Positions 16,192-25,609 are shown, counted from the stretch's first letter. The stretch: 64,000 nucleotides of DNA from Natrarchaeobius oligotrophus (GCF_003841465.1 NZ_REFZ01000008.1:1-64000); one strand, 5' to 3'. Notes: generated from the letters alone by a model not told the origin. Translations and numbers: made by a program.

Positions 16192-16632
16192 ATGGCAGAG
16201 AAAGTTCTAGTTCCGACTGATGGCTCGCCGTTGTCGATTCGTGCGCTCCGACACGCACTGGAAAAGTTCCGCGATGCAGAGATCGTCGTCCTCCACGTCA
16301 TCGACGTCTTCGAGCCGTCGGATGGTGGCGGATTCGAGTCGCTCTACGAGCCGATGATCGGCTCGGAAGAGTGGGAGTCGATGGAACGGGAGGCGACGAG
16401 GGAACTGCTCGCCGAGGCAGAGGAGACCGCTGCGGAGTACGACCGGGAGATCGCAACCGACTCGGAGATCGGCGATCCACAGCGGATCATTCCGGATTAC
16501 GCCGAAGCGGAGTCGGTCGATCACGTCGTGATGGGCGTTCACGGTCGGGACGATCCGGGACGAACGCTGGTCGGACGGGTGGCAGAAACCGTCGTCTCTC
16601 GGTCGCCGGTTTCGGTTACCGTGATTCGCTGA
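16192..16632 (+). CDS. Universal stress protein (UspA domain)
   Basis: A 146-residue single-domain Usp starting MAEKVLVPTDGSPLSIRAL, the usual beta-1/loop. The C-terminal loop GVHGRDDPGRTLVGRVAETVV keeps the glycines but has Gly-Arg where ATP-binding members have Gly-Ser/Thr, so nucleotide binding may be weaker. The ATG at 16192 is chosen over one nine codons upstream because it gives the family N-terminus. It is divergent from the DUF1508 gene. Confidence 0.9.
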   Translation: MAEKVLVPTDGSPLSIRALRHALEKFRDAEIVVLHVIDVFEPSDGGGFESLYEPMIGSEEWESMEREATRELLAEAEETAAEYDREIATDSEIGDPQRIIPDYAEAESVDHVVMGVHGRDDPGRTLVGRVAETVVSRSPVSVTVIR

Positions 16633-16867
16633 CGGTGACGCCACCGTTCGACCGCGAACGCTCCGTGCCGGTCCGTTACTCATAGGGGTTCGCGTAATTC
16701 CACCGACGTTCCAATGAGGCAGATCACGGATACGTTGGAATCGGGGTGCAAGACTTAGAAGATGAGTTCAGCATTGCGTTTCCTCTCATTTCATATTTTT
16801 GACTATAAATCAAATATCCAATAGCACTGCGCGATGAACCCCACGCAATTCTATGATTTCGGAGAAA

Positions 16868-16876
16868 CTATATATG
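16868..16876 (+). promoter_or_regulatory. TATA box for the 16903 gene
   Basis: ACTATATATG is centred about 31 bases upstream of the ATG at 16903. It lies inside the longer open frame beginning at 16834 and supports the later ATG as the true, leaderless start. Confidence 0.5.
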
Positions 16877-16902
16877 ACGTTTTCCGAATTGCATACATCG
16901 AT

Positions 16903-17076
16903 ATGTCAAACCTCAGCGAAGGATGCAAAGATCATCTAGAGAAAGCTCTACAGTCGGACGAACCATCGAAGAAAGATTACCATATTCGGCAAGTGCTTCA
17001 GGCATGTGGTGTGGATGATCTTCCAGAAGGGTTTGAACCTGGACTCGAAACCGGTTCTAAAGAATCGAGCAAGTAG
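16903..17076 (+). CDS. Small haloarchaeal hypothetical protein
   Basis: A 57-residue acidic helical protein, MSNLSEGCKDHLEKALQS..EPSKKDYHIRQVLQACG, ending in a Lys/Ser tail. The frame is open from an ATG at 16834, but a TATA-like element lies within that extension and the extension is poorly protein-like. Residues 4-36 would form two helices. The DHLEKAL ... YHIRQVLQ pattern is familiar from short haloarchaeal proteins of unknown function; no role can be given. The surrounding DNA is AT-richer than the Usp genes on either side. Confidence 0.6.
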   Translation: MSNLSEGCKDHLEKALQSDEPSKKDYHIRQVLQACGVDDLPEGFEPGLETGSKESSK

Positions 17077-17242
17077 CACTGTGTACTGAACAGTTTGCAC
17101 TCGACATGCGTCCGATTCTGCTCCGTGCCACGTTCGTGCTGTATATTCATTACTTCAATATTATCAACATATAACGCTCACTGGAGCAAAGCGACGGATT
17201 GTCTTGCTAATTCCTGTCAATGCTTCATCGCGTACCGACCAC

Positions 17243-17662
17243 TCAGGCTGTCAATACCGGCCGGTCCGCGGTCCTGACGATCCGTTCGGCGACGCTGCCG
17301 ATCCGATCGGTCCGCGTATGGCCTTGTCCCTGATAGCCAATCACGATCAGGTCGGCGTCCAGTTCCGTCGCCTTCTCTCGAACTTCCTCCCAGGGACGTC
17401 CGTGGCAGACGTTCCAGGAACAGTTGATTCCGGCGTTGTCCGCCCGGTCGGCGATCTTCTCGAGCATCGCCGCGCCCTGATCCTCGAGGTTGTCGAGGAC
17501 GATTTCGGCGCTGCTCAGCGCGGGTTCGCCGTACCGGTGAGTCTCGACGCAGTACATTGCGTGGACGTCGGCGTCGTACTTGTCCGCGAGTTCCAGCGCG
17601 TGTTCGACTGCTCGGTTCGCTGGATCGCTGCCGTCCGTCGGGACGAGGATCGTGTCGTACAT
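17243..17662 (-). CDS. Universal stress protein (UspA domain)
   Basis: A 139-residue single-domain Usp. N-terminus MYDTILVPTDGSDPANRAVEH; C-terminal loop GYQGQGHTRTDRIGSVAERIV keeps the ATP-binding G..G...G-S pattern. The Cys residues in AMYCVETH and INCSWNVCHG are unusual for haloarchaeal Usps and could be redox-sensitive. It lies 300 bases from a divergent Usp gene at 17963. Confidence 0.93.
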   Translation of the reverse strand: MYDTILVPTDGSDPANRAVEHALELADKYDADVHAMYCVETHRYGEPALSSAEIVLDNLEDQGAAMLEKIADRADNAGINCSWNVCHGRPWEEVREKATELDADLIVIGYQGQGHTRTDRIGSVAERIVRTADRPVLTA

Positions 17663-17962
17663 CGGTGTGGACTATCCACGTCGAAAGCCGTGAAATAGCT
17701 CACACTGTTTCGAATGATATGACGGGAGAGTCGAGAGGGTAAAACGTCAGCCGCGTTCGGCCATTCGAGTAACTAAGGCCCACCGAAACGTCGGGCTACG
17801 GTTACGAACGCCAGGCCAGGATTTTGGCAGATTTCGCCCGGGTTCGTCAAACCGTGCGAGAGATACAGCGTAAATCGCTCTACCCGTCCTTCTCGGTCTC
17901 GACGGAAAGTGTAGAGTTGAGCACAGAGTATTTTGCTGGCTCGGTAGTAGGATAGGATACAT
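17663..17962. other. Divergent intergenic region between two Usp genes
   Basis: Three hundred bases holding the promoters of the flanking divergent Usp genes. No gene is seen. Confidence 0.35.
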
Positions 17963-18415
17963 ATGTACGATCGAATCCTGCTTCCCACAGATATGAGTCC
18001 CGGGGTCGACCGAGCGATCGATCATGCCATCGATGCCGCACAACGATACGATGCCGAGTTACACGTTCTCTACGTCGTTGATGCCGAGGCCTATAGCTCG
18101 TATCCCGGGGACGAGTATGTCCACGAATTCGAAGGGTTAGAGAAGGCGCTCGAACAGGCTGGCCAAGACGCAGTCGAGACGATCGCCAATCGTGCAGAAT
18201 CTGCAGGTATCGAGACAGAATCCGTGATCCGACACGGCGTCCCACACGCAGAGATTCTCGAGTATATGGATAAGAACGATATTGGGCTTACAGTCCTCGG
18301 CTCAAAAAATCGATCGGGAGAGTACAGACGGTTACTCGGTAGTGTGACTGAACGCGTTGCCAATATGGCGGAACGACCAATCACCATCGTCAAAACGCCG
18401 GTTCAAACAGCGTAG
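17963..18415 (+). CDS. Universal stress protein (UspA domain)
   Basis: A 150-residue single-domain Usp. N-terminus MYDRILLPTDMSPGVDRAIDH; an acidic YPGDEYVHEFEG insertion about residues 52-63; nucleotide loop GSKNRSGEYRRLLGSVTERV near the C-terminus with the G-S retained. The insertion between strand 2 and the long helix is similar in position to that of the 28704 gene. Probable ATP-binding stress sensor. Confidence 0.93.
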   Translation: MYDRILLPTDMSPGVDRAIDHAIDAAQRYDAELHVLYVVDAEAYSSYPGDEYVHEFEGLEKALEQAGQDAVETIANRAESAGIETESVIRHGVPHAEILEYMDKNDIGLTVLGSKNRSGEYRRLLGSVTERVANMAERPITIVKTPVQTA

Positions 18416-18485
18416 TTCGATCACTCCCTTTTCAAGATAGATCACGTTCCGATCTCTGCCCGCCACAAGAACTGTGCATTGATTG

Positions 18486-19895
18486 CTACGATGAGCTGTT
18501 GAGTCGGGATTCGAGGGTCCGTTTCAGTTCGTCCGTCTCGCGTTTCAGGCCGTCGCTGATTCGCACGTCGTAGGGCTCGGGGTCTTCAATCCAGCGGTGT
18601 TTCTCGGGCAGCTTCCGGCGGTTTCGTCGCGCAGTTTCCCGGATCTCGTCGAGTGACGGAAACTCGAGAACCCGATCGCCGTCCTCGGCGACGGTCACCA
18701 ACTGCTCCTCGCCGGGAAGATCCTCGTCTCGAAGGCCAACGACGTCGCCGTCGAACAGTCTGTCGGACTCGGTGCGTCGCACGCTCTTCGCTCCGGGGTA
18801 GGTGACCTTCCCCGTCGAGAGCTTCATGGTCGGCTCCATCACCCCCTCGCGTTCGACCGCGACGAGTTTGTAGACTCCTTCGACCTTCGGGGCATCCGTG
18901 CTCGTCACCAGTGCGGTTCCCGGCCCGAACCCCGACCCGACGCCGTCCCGATCGAAAAACTCCCGGATGGCGTACTCGTCGATGCCGGAGGAGATGTACT
19001 GATCGACCTCGGGGATGACCTCGTCGACTGCCTTCGAGAGCGCTGGGAGGTCGCCCGAGTCGAGTCGCACGCCACGGAGGTCGACGTCGTTCGTCTCGGC
19101 GACCTCGCCAGCGATCTCCGCTCCCCCGACGGTGTCGTAGGTGTCGATCAGGATGACGCTCTCGTCGCCGTACTCGTCGACGAACGTTTCGAACGAGTCG
19201 CGCTCGCGCTCGAAGCTCTGGACCCACGAATGGGCCATCGTTCCGGCGACGGGGATTTCGAACGCCTCCCCGGCCGCGACGTTCGACGTGGCGTCGAAGC
19301 CGCCGATGTAGGCAGCTCGCGCAGCTTTGATGCCAGCATCCGTGCCGTGGGCTCGCCGCGAACCGAAGTCCACCAGCTGCTGGTCACCTCCCCGGCGGTC
19401 GATCACGTCCCGCATCCGACTCGCTTTCGTCGCGACGAGTGACTGGTACCCGATCTGGTTGATCACCGCGGTCTCGAAGAGTTGCGCCTGCAGAATCGGT
19501 GCCGTCACCTCGAGCAAGGGTTCGTTCGCAAACGTTACCGTTCCCTCCGGTAGGGCGCGGATCTCGCCACTGAACTCGAAGTCGGCCAAGTACGAAAGGA
19601 AGTCTTCGTCGAATCCCTGTTCGATCAGGAACTCGAGGGATCGATCCCCAAACGATACGTTCTCCACGTAGTGAATCGCCTGCTCCAGTCCGGCAGCGAT
19701 CATGAACCCGCGATCCGGCGGCAGATCGCGGACGAAGAGGCTGAACGTCGCCCTCGGATTGTGATTCTGGTTGTAGTACGCCTGCATCATCCGCAACTCG
19801 TAGAGGTCGGTAAACAGCGGGAGCGTCTCGTCCCCCAAGAAGCCGAAGGTCGTTTTGGACATCGTTTCGGTTAAACGTACCACATCACTCGTCAT
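18486..19895 (-). CDS. pncB: Nicotinate phosphoribosyltransferase
   Basis: Joins nicotinate to PRPP with ATP hydrolysis to make nicotinate mononucleotide in NAD salvage. The 469-residue length fits the family. Signatures are PLFTDLYELRMMQAYY at the N-terminus, FGSRRAHGTDAG, VAGTMAHSWVQSF and VRLDSGDL; the His in the TMAHS segment corresponds to the phosphorylated active-site region. The second Met (19862, MSKTTFGFL) is an alternative start. Placement in a Usp/CBS stress island suggests a role in keeping the NAD pool under stress. It stands alone on the minus strand. Confidence 0.93.
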   Translation of the reverse strand: MTSDVVRLTETMSKTTFGFLGDETLPLFTDLYELRMMQAYYNQNHNPRATFSLFVRDLPPDRGFMIAAGLEQAIHYVENVSFGDRSLEFLIEQGFDEDFLSYLADFEFSGEIRALPEGTVTFANEPLLEVTAPILQAQLFETAVINQIGYQSLVATKASRMRDVIDRRGGDQQLVDFGSRRAHGTDAGIKAARAAYIGGFDATSNVAAGEAFEIPVAGTMAHSWVQSFERERDSFETFVDEYGDESVILIDTYDTVGGAEIAGEVAETNDVDLRGVRLDSGDLPALSKAVDEVIPEVDQYISSGIDEYAIREFFDRDGVGSGFGPGTALVTSTDAPKVEGVYKLVAVEREGVMEPTMKLSTGKVTYPGAKSVRRTESDRLFDGDVVGLRDEDLPGEEQLVTVAEDGDRVLEFPSLDEIRETARRNRRKLPEKHRWIEDPEPYDVRISDGLKRETDELKRTLESRLNSSS

Positions 19896-20050
19896 AATTA
19901 GCCGTCCTTCAGACGATTCGTTCGCCGTCTCGATCGATGGGCGGTACCGACGGGCTCGACCCTGCGGACGGGTTGTCGTGTACGTCGGAGTCGGTCCGAC
20001 TGCAGGGCGATCGGTCGCTACGTGGGACGATGATCAATCGTACTGGGTGT

Positions 20051-20389
20051 TCATCGTAGATCGATTGCGGCGAGAACGCTCGAGAGCAGTTGGCACTGAT
20101 AGTACCGGATCGCCCCGCTCTGCCTGTCGTATTCGATCAGCCCCAGATCCTCGAGCATTGGTAAATGTACGTGATGGAGCGCGTCCCTCGCCTCGATCGC
20201 CTCCATACCGTCGTCCGTGCCTGACGGGTCAGCGAGCAGCCTGTCACGCTCGATCCAATTGGCATCAGACGAGTCGAGGACGGCAACGATCTCGCGGCGA
20301 CGAGCGTTAGCGAGAAGTCTGAAGACATCGTCTAACCCGCAGCTTCCCTGAACGACGCCGTCCTCGTCCGTGATCAGGCACTCGGTCAT
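20051..20389 (-). CDS. DUF7344-type winged-helix protein
   Basis: A 112-residue protein from the Met in MTECLITDEDG; upstream codons are not protein-like. The body LDDVFRLLANARRREIVAVL, then LHHVHLPMLEDLGLIEYD, matches the winged-helix domain DUF7344 that is abundant in haloarchaea and usually regulates transcription. It probably binds DNA as a dimer. It is located between pncB and a CorC-like gene, all on the minus strand, but gaps over 100 bases make a single operon uncertain. Confidence 0.8.
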   Translation of the reverse strand: MTECLITDEDGVVQGSCGLDDVFRLLANARRREIVAVLDSSDANWIERDRLLADPSGTDDGMEAIEARDALHHVHLPMLEDLGLIEYDRQSGAIRYYQCQLLSSVLAAIDLR

Positions 20390-20511
20390 CGTTTTATGTA
20401 GTTTGAACCAGGATAGCAATGGACAAAGAACCACTCCCAGTTCCCGAGCTTTGAAAGATTTCACATGTTTGGACTGTCGAAACGGCCGAAACAACGCCGG
20501 TAGGGAGACGG

Positions 20512-21948
20512 TCAGCGTTCGCGCTCAGTTGTCGATCCCGTCCGCGTGAGGCGGACGTTAATGATTCGCGTGTCCTCGACGGTCTCGACGACGATCGCGA
20601 CCCCGTCGACCGTGAACCGTTCGCCCGGCTCGGGAAGACGGCCGGCCCGATCGAGAACGAGTCCGGCCACCGTGTCGGCGGTCGGCGGTTCTGGCAGCTC
20701 GAGATCTAGCACGTCGTTGACTTCGGTCACAGAGACGTCGCCACGGACGACGGCGGTCCGGTCGTCGATCGCCCGGATCGGGACCGTCTCGAGCGGTCGG
20801 AGGATTTCGCCGACGATCACTTCGGTGGGGTCTTCGGTGGTAACGATGCCTTCGGTGGTGCCGAACTCATCGATGGCGATCGCGATATGGGTCTGAGCCC
20901 GCTGCATCTCCGCGAGCACGTCGTCGGCCGGCATCGTCTCCGGGACGTGAATCGTCGGCTCCATCACGTCCGTGAGCGCGAGGTCGTCGGGATCGCGTGC
21001 GCCGTAGTCGCGCTCTCGGAGGAGCTCGCAGACGTGGACCGTCCCAACGACGGTATCGAGGTCGTCCTCGTACACAGGCAGATGCGTGAAGCCGCTGTAT
21101 GCGCAGACCTGGAGCGCCTCCTCGATCGAGTCCGTCGTCGAGACCGCCACGACATCGGGACGGGGGACCATGATCTCGCTCACGGGCAGTTCGTCGAATC
21201 TGAACGCCCGGCGAAGCCGGTCTCGCTCGTCGGGCTCGATGGCGCCCGCCCGCTCGCCCGCGGCGATCAAGTCCTGGAGTTCGCGTCTGGTGAGGTAGGC
21301 AGACTCGATCGCCGTCTCGGCGCCGACGAGACCGTTGACGGCGCGGGTCAGCTTGTCGAAAACGACGACGAACGGGTACAACAGGTGCTCCGAAAGGCGT
21401 ATCGGCCGGGCGACGCGGAGCGCCCACGACTCCGTATTCTCGATGGCGTAGGACTTGGGCGCGCTCTCGCTGAAGAGCAAGACGAGCGACGTGATCCCGA
21501 CGGTCGTCAGCAGGACCGCCTGTGCCCCGGAGACGTAGAACCCGAGGAGGGCGGTCGCGACGCTCGACATGGCGACGTTCGCGACGTTATTCCCCACCAA
21601 GATCGTGACGAGGAGGCGATGCGGATCGCCGCGGAGCTCCTCGACGACGGTCGCGTTCCTCGCCCCGGTCTCGACGAGGGCCTCGAGTCGGTGTCTCGGC
21701 AGCGCGAACATCGCGATCTCCGACGACGAGAAGAACCCCGAAACCGCCATCAGGAGCACTATCACCAGCACGCCACCGGCGGTGAGCAACCACAGCGGCA
21801 GCTCCGGTACGGGGATTGACGGCCAGACGGTAGCCACGGTTGCGGTCGCCTCTACCGGATCCGTGACCGCCGCGACGACCGATACAGTGTACTCGAGGGG
21901 ACCTGTGGGTTCCAGGAGCATTGGGATCACTACGGCGAGGAGGTCCAA
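20512..21948 (-). CDS. CorC/HlyC-family (DUF21 + CBS pair) membrane protein
   Basis: A 478-residue protein with the CNNM/CorC architecture. A DUF21 transmembrane domain covers about residues 55-190, including SGFFSSSEIAMFAL, LVTILVGNNVANVAMSS and LLFSESAPKSYA. A CBS pair follows at about 225-360 (VSEIMVPRPDVVAVS, FTHLPVYEDDLDTVVGTVHV, EFGTTEGIVTTEDPTEVIVG). A C-terminal CorC_HlyC domain ends the protein (DVLDLELPEPPTADTVAGLV). Homologues act in Mg2+ (or Na+/Mg2+) efflux and in membrane-damage resistance; CBS domains bind Mg-ATP. Usually named hemolysin family protein. Confidence 0.92.
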   Translation of the reverse strand: MDLLAVVIPMLLEPTGPLEYTVSVVAAVTDPVEATATVATVWPSIPVPELPLWLLTAGGVLVIVLLMAVSGFFSSSEIAMFALPRHRLEALVETGARNATVVEELRGDPHRLLVTILVGNNVANVAMSSVATALLGFYVSGAQAVLLTTVGITSLVLLFSESAPKSYAIENTESWALRVARPIRLSEHLLYPFVVVFDKLTRAVNGLVGAETAIESAYLTRRELQDLIAAGERAGAIEPDERDRLRRAFRFDELPVSEIMVPRPDVVAVSTTDSIEEALQVCAYSGFTHLPVYEDDLDTVVGTVHVCELLRERDYGARDPDDLALTDVMEPTIHVPETMPADDVLAEMQRAQTHIAIAIDEFGTTEGIVTTEDPTEVIVGEILRPLETVPIRAIDDRTAVVRGDVSVTEVNDVLDLELPEPPTADTVAGLVLDRAGRLPEPGERFTVDGVAIVVETVEDTRIINVRLTRTGSTTERER

Positions 21949-21999
21949 AAACCGCCGTGAGCGGATCCGTTCTCTCGTAGTTCGGGATGGTCGATCTCG

Positions 22000-22875
22000 T
22001 CAGGGGAGCAGTCGCCGCAGACGCGACGGAACGGGATCGTGGCGCTTCGTCAGGATTACCGTCCCGGCGGCATGTCTGCCGACGCCTTCCGAGATCGTTC
22101 CGAGTAGTGCTCGCCGGAGGAGCCCGCCCCGCGAGATGCCCAACACTGTAACGTCGTGTTCGGTCGTCTGATCGGTGATCGTGCCCCCGACGTCGTCGTC
22201 CTCGACCACGTTTTGATCGACGGATTGGACGCCCTCGAATCCGTCGGCCCGTTCGGCGAGTAGCGCCGTCGCCTCGTCCCGCGACAGTTCCGGCTCCGCC
22301 GGCTCGAGCACGTGCAGCAGGGTGACCGAGGCATCGTTGTGCCGGGCGATCGAGGCGGCAGTCTCGGCGGCGAAGGCATCGTGGGGGCCGCCGGCGACCG
22401 GAACCAAGACCGAGTCGACGTTCTCGGGTCGCGACGTCTTGATTCGCTGGACGAGTACGTCACACTGGGCGTCGCCGAGGACTCTATCGACGTGACTTCC
22501 GAGGACGACGTTCTGACGGGGCGGCCGGCCGCGCCATCCCAGCAGGGTCGCGTCGACGTCGTGCTTGTCGACGGCCCCAACGATCCCCGTCGCGACGCTG
22601 CGAGCCATTCGAATTCGCTGCTCGGCCGGGATTCCGTGGGACTCGACGCGCTCTACGGCGTCCGCGAGGAGTTCCTCGTGTTCGTCCTCGAGTAGGTACC
22701 GGCGGCCGTCGACGAGCGACAGCTGCGGCGGGATCTCGAGGACGAACACGAGGAGAATTCGGTAGGAACGGTCGGCCGCGATGTCGATCGCGGTATCGAG
22801 CTGACGATCCGCGGTTTCTTCGTTCGCTATGGGTACGAGTAGCGTTCCGTCGGCGTCCCCGGTGTCCTTGCTCAT
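22000..22875 (-). CDS. Tandem Usp-like protein
   Basis: A 291-residue protein from the Met in MSKDTGDADGTLLVPIANEE. Two Usp folds are present. The loops GWRGRPPRQNVVLGSHVDRV (domain 1) and GISRGGLLRRALLGTISEGV (domain 2) keep the final Gly-Ser/Thr. The start motif is P-IANEE rather than PTDGS, so the phosphate-side contacts are altered. This arrangement is often seen next to amino-acid or ion transporters in haloarchaea; here it lies between CorC-like and DUF389 membrane proteins on the same strand. Confidence 0.85.
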   Translation of the reverse strand: MSKDTGDADGTLLVPIANEETADRQLDTAIDIAADRSYRILLVFVLEIPPQLSLVDGRRYLLEDEHEELLADAVERVESHGIPAEQRIRMARSVATGIVGAVDKHDVDATLLGWRGRPPRQNVVLGSHVDRVLGDAQCDVLVQRIKTSRPENVDSVLVPVAGGPHDAFAAETAASIARHNDASVTLLHVLEPAEPELSRDEATALLAERADGFEGVQSVDQNVVEDDDVGGTITDQTTEHDVTVLGISRGGLLRRALLGTISEGVGRHAAGTVILTKRHDPVPSRLRRLLP

Positions 22876-22956
22876 ATTGACAGTTGAATGTATGTTTCGA
22901 ACCGTTATTAGGTTCGGCTCTGGATGGCGAGGAATTTGGATCACGCTTGGATTCGC

Positions 22957-24303
22957 TCATGAATCGCGGTCACCGCTCGAGGTATGAACAATCTGTTCGC
23001 TGGCGTCTCCCTCTCGATCTTCCGCAACGACGAACCGCACCTCGACGACGACTGGTCCGTCCGCATGGGTTGTGATCCCCTCATGGAGATGATCTGTCAG
23101 CGCCGGCATCGGACCGGGATCGGAACTGGAGACCGTGACGACGACCCGATCGACCGAGCGTAGCGGGTAATCGTCGTCGAGGAGTACCTCGGTTGATTCG
23201 ACCTCGAGGTGGTTGTACTCCGGCTCCGCGAGTACCGCGTCAACTTCTTCGTCCGCCGCGGACTTCAGCTGCGTCGCTTGGAACTCGACCAGCGTGACTC
23301 CGACGAGAGGCGCGGCGAGCACGAGCAGTGCGACCCCGAAGATTGTCGCGTACGCGTAGGTCGGCTTGCGGGTCGGCGACACCTCGAACAGTCCCTGCGG
23401 GCGGTAGCCGGCGATCCAGAGCGTGGTCAGCGCGGCGAAGTTGATCGAGAGGACGTTGACGATCACCAGCACGGCGGCGCCGATCGCCGCTCCGTACATC
23501 CCCCAGGCGACCGTGATCCCGACCGCGGCGGCGGGCGGGATGAGCGCGGCCGCGATCATGACGCCGACGATGGCCTCCGAGAAACCGCGCGTGAGGCTCA
23601 GTATCCCAGCGACGCCGGCGCCCAGCGCGACCGCCAGCGAGAGCACGTTCGGTGAGACTCGCTCTTGCAGTTCAGCGACGACGACGATGTCGACTCCCGC
23701 GGGCTCGAGGCCGGCAAGTCGGGCAAGAACGGCGAGCCCGATCGAGGCACCCACTACGATAGCGAGTCCGGTGGCCTGGTAGGTGAATCCCGTCGAAGTG
23801 AGTCCGTCGTCGCCGGTGACGATGCCGACGTTCGCCGCCAGCGCGGGGCCGATAAGTGGGGCGATGACCATCGAGCCGACCACGACCGCCGGCGAGTCCG
23901 CCAGGAGCCCGGCGGTGGCGACGACGGCGCTGATGAGCAACATCGTCACGTAGATGGGAAACGCAGGCGTGAGTTCCTCGGCTTTCGTTCGGAGGACCTG
24001 CCGCGAGGTTCGCGATCCCTTCGTGCCGCCGTGGCTGTGTTGGTCGAGCAGATCGTCGAACTCCTGGGAGATGACGGTCTCCGCGTCGATGACGACGACG
24101 CGCGTGTCGTCGCTGATTCCGGCTCGATTCAGTCGATCGAGAACCGGCTCGACGGCCCGCGTCGGGAGCGGGAATCGAACGACCGCCGCGAAGCCACGGC
24201 CGCTCGTCTCGTCGCTGACGACGTAGTCGATCCCCTCGTCATCGAGGACGTCGAGCACTGCCCGTCGGCGTCCCTTCGGAACCGTAACCTCGAGATATCG
24301 CAT
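22957..24303 (-). CDS. DUF389 / TIGR00341 membrane protein
   Basis: A 448-residue protein. The soluble N-terminus (MRYLEVTVPKGRRRAVLDVLDDEGIDYV) is followed by the DUF389 membrane domain: AFPIYVTMLLISAVVATAGLL, the conserved SPAVVVGSMVIAPLIGPALA, and several more helices to about residue 350. A C-terminal soluble domain (about 355-448) follows. Function is unknown; it is fairly common in haloarchaea. It lies between tandem Usp genes, suggesting a transporter or channel gated by Usp/adenine-nucleotide status, which is inference. Confidence 0.9.
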   Translation of the reverse strand: MRYLEVTVPKGRRRAVLDVLDDEGIDYVVSDETSGRGFAAVVRFPLPTRAVEPVLDRLNRAGISDDTRVVVIDAETVISQEFDDLLDQHSHGGTKGSRTSRQVLRTKAEELTPAFPIYVTMLLISAVVATAGLLADSPAVVVGSMVIAPLIGPALAANVGIVTGDDGLTSTGFTYQATGLAIVVGASIGLAVLARLAGLEPAGVDIVVVAELQERVSPNVLSLAVALGAGVAGILSLTRGFSEAIVGVMIAAALIPPAAAVGITVAWGMYGAAIGAAVLVIVNVLSINFAALTTLWIAGYRPQGLFEVSPTRKPTYAYATIFGVALLVLAAPLVGVTLVEFQATQLKSAADEEVDAVLAEPEYNHLEVESTEVLLDDDYPLRSVDRVVVTVSSSDPGPMPALTDHLHEGITTHADGPVVVEVRFVVAEDREGDASEQIVHTSSGDRDS

Positions 24304-24384
24304 GCGAAGCCCACCACCGGAGAACGTAAAAACGTGAAAACGGTCGTGGTTCGGGTTTCACGGCCCTCGACGAACGCGGTCCGT

Positions 24385-25266
24385 TCATCCGACCGTCAGG
24401 AGCGGACGGTCGAATCGGCGGACGACGCGGGCGGTTGTGCTTCCTATTACCCGCTCCGTGCCCGCGGCTCGGCCCCGCGTCCCCATCGCAACGAGATCGG
24501 CGTCGACGCCCTCGGCATACTCGAGTATCTCCATCTCGGGACTCCCCCGGAGCACGTCGCTCGTGGCAGAGAGACCGCGGTCGCGAGCGTCCGTCGCGAT
24601 GGCATCGACGGCCTGGTGGCCGCCCTCCTTCAGCAATCCGACGATGCTGCCCGGAGCGTCCTGAAGGTCGGAGATGGCCTCGTCGATCACGTAGATCGCG
24701 TGGACGGTGGCACCGCTTAGCTCCGCGATCGAGAGCGCGTGCTCCGCGGCTCGGTCGGCGAACTCGCTGCCGTCGGTTGGAAACACCACATCGCCTATAG
24801 CGTCGCGCAGGTCTGCGGGCGCCGTTCTCTCGTCGGCCGCGCGAACGGAGAGGACGGGGACGTCGGAGAGCATGAGCACGCGTTCCGTCGTACTGCCCAA
24901 TCTGACCTGCTCGGCTCCTCGCCGCCCGTGCGTTCCCATCACGATCAGGTCGGCGTCGTTCGTGCGAGCGTACTTGCGAATCGAGCGGTGAGCCACGCCG
25001 TCGATCACCTCCTCAATGACGGCGACGTCGCGATCCGCGGCGCGCTCTGCGACCGCCGCTGTCACCTCCCGACCGCGTTGCTCGGCAAAGCGCCGGAGTT
25101 CCTGCTGCTGGGTCTCGTCGAGGTTGGCGGTGGGCTCGGCCGGCAGTTCCAGGACGTGCAGGATATGGACAGTGGCGTCGAACGCGTCCGCGAACGATAG
25201 CGCCCGCACCGTCGCGGCTTCGGCGCCGGTACTGCCGTCCACGGGAAGAAGGATCGTTTCGTACAT
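24385..25266 (-). CDS. Tandem universal stress protein (two UspA domains)
   Basis: A 293-residue protein from the Met in MYETILLPVDGSTGAEAA. Domain 1 ends with GTHGRRGAEQVRLGSTTERV, and domain 2 starts DVVFPTDGSEFADRAAEH and ends GTRGRAAGTERVIGSTTARV. Both nucleotide loops are intact. It follows the DUF389 gene's promoter side by 82 bases on the same strand, so the order of transcription is this gene, DUF389, then the tandem Usp-like gene. This possible operon is bounded on its upstream side by a palindromic element. Confidence 0.92.
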   Translation of the reverse strand: MYETILLPVDGSTGAEAATVRALSFADAFDATVHILHVLELPAEPTANLDETQQQELRRFAEQRGREVTAAVAERAADRDVAVIEEVIDGVAHRSIRKYARTNDADLIVMGTHGRRGAEQVRLGSTTERVLMLSDVPVLSVRAADERTAPADLRDAIGDVVFPTDGSEFADRAAEHALSIAELSGATVHAIYVIDEAISDLQDAPGSIVGLLKEGGHQAVDAIATDARDRGLSATSDVLRGSPEMEILEYAEGVDADLVAMGTRGRAAGTERVIGSTTARVVRRFDRPLLTVG

Positions 25267-25390
25267 CTGATTCGTGCAGCGTACACCGACGGCAACCAAA
25301 AAGGTCGGGAACAGATCGACTGCGATAACTGCCCGAAATTCATTGCCTCCGGCCTCGCTGGGCGTCTACCGACAGCCCTTGGGAGGCGTC

Positions 25391-25473
25391 TATAGTAGTC
25401 AGTGACACTATTTACAACTGATCGCGACGCTGTCGGGCGATCAGGCGTGCATTGACTTTCACTGACTACTATA
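25391..25473. repeat. 83-bp nested palindromic element with 15-bp perfect terminal inverted repeats
   Basis: TATAGTAGTCAGTGA (25391-25405) is the exact reverse complement of 25459-25473. Inside lies a second inverted repeat, CTGATCGC (25418-25425) with GCGATCAG (25437-25444). It lies in the intergenic region between two divergent Usp genes. It could be a MITE-like mobile scar or a large regulatory or terminator hairpin; no coding frame is present. Confidence 0.75.
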
Positions 25474-25609
25474 CCCACAGTCTTCCACTGAGGATCTGCT
25501 GTCGATCTCCCGCCGGGTCCTCTCGCCCGATTTTCGGCACTGACGGACGAGTCGAACACCCTCGCGAGGTACACGACAATTATCGGGCCGGGTCGTGAAG
25601 ATATCCCCT

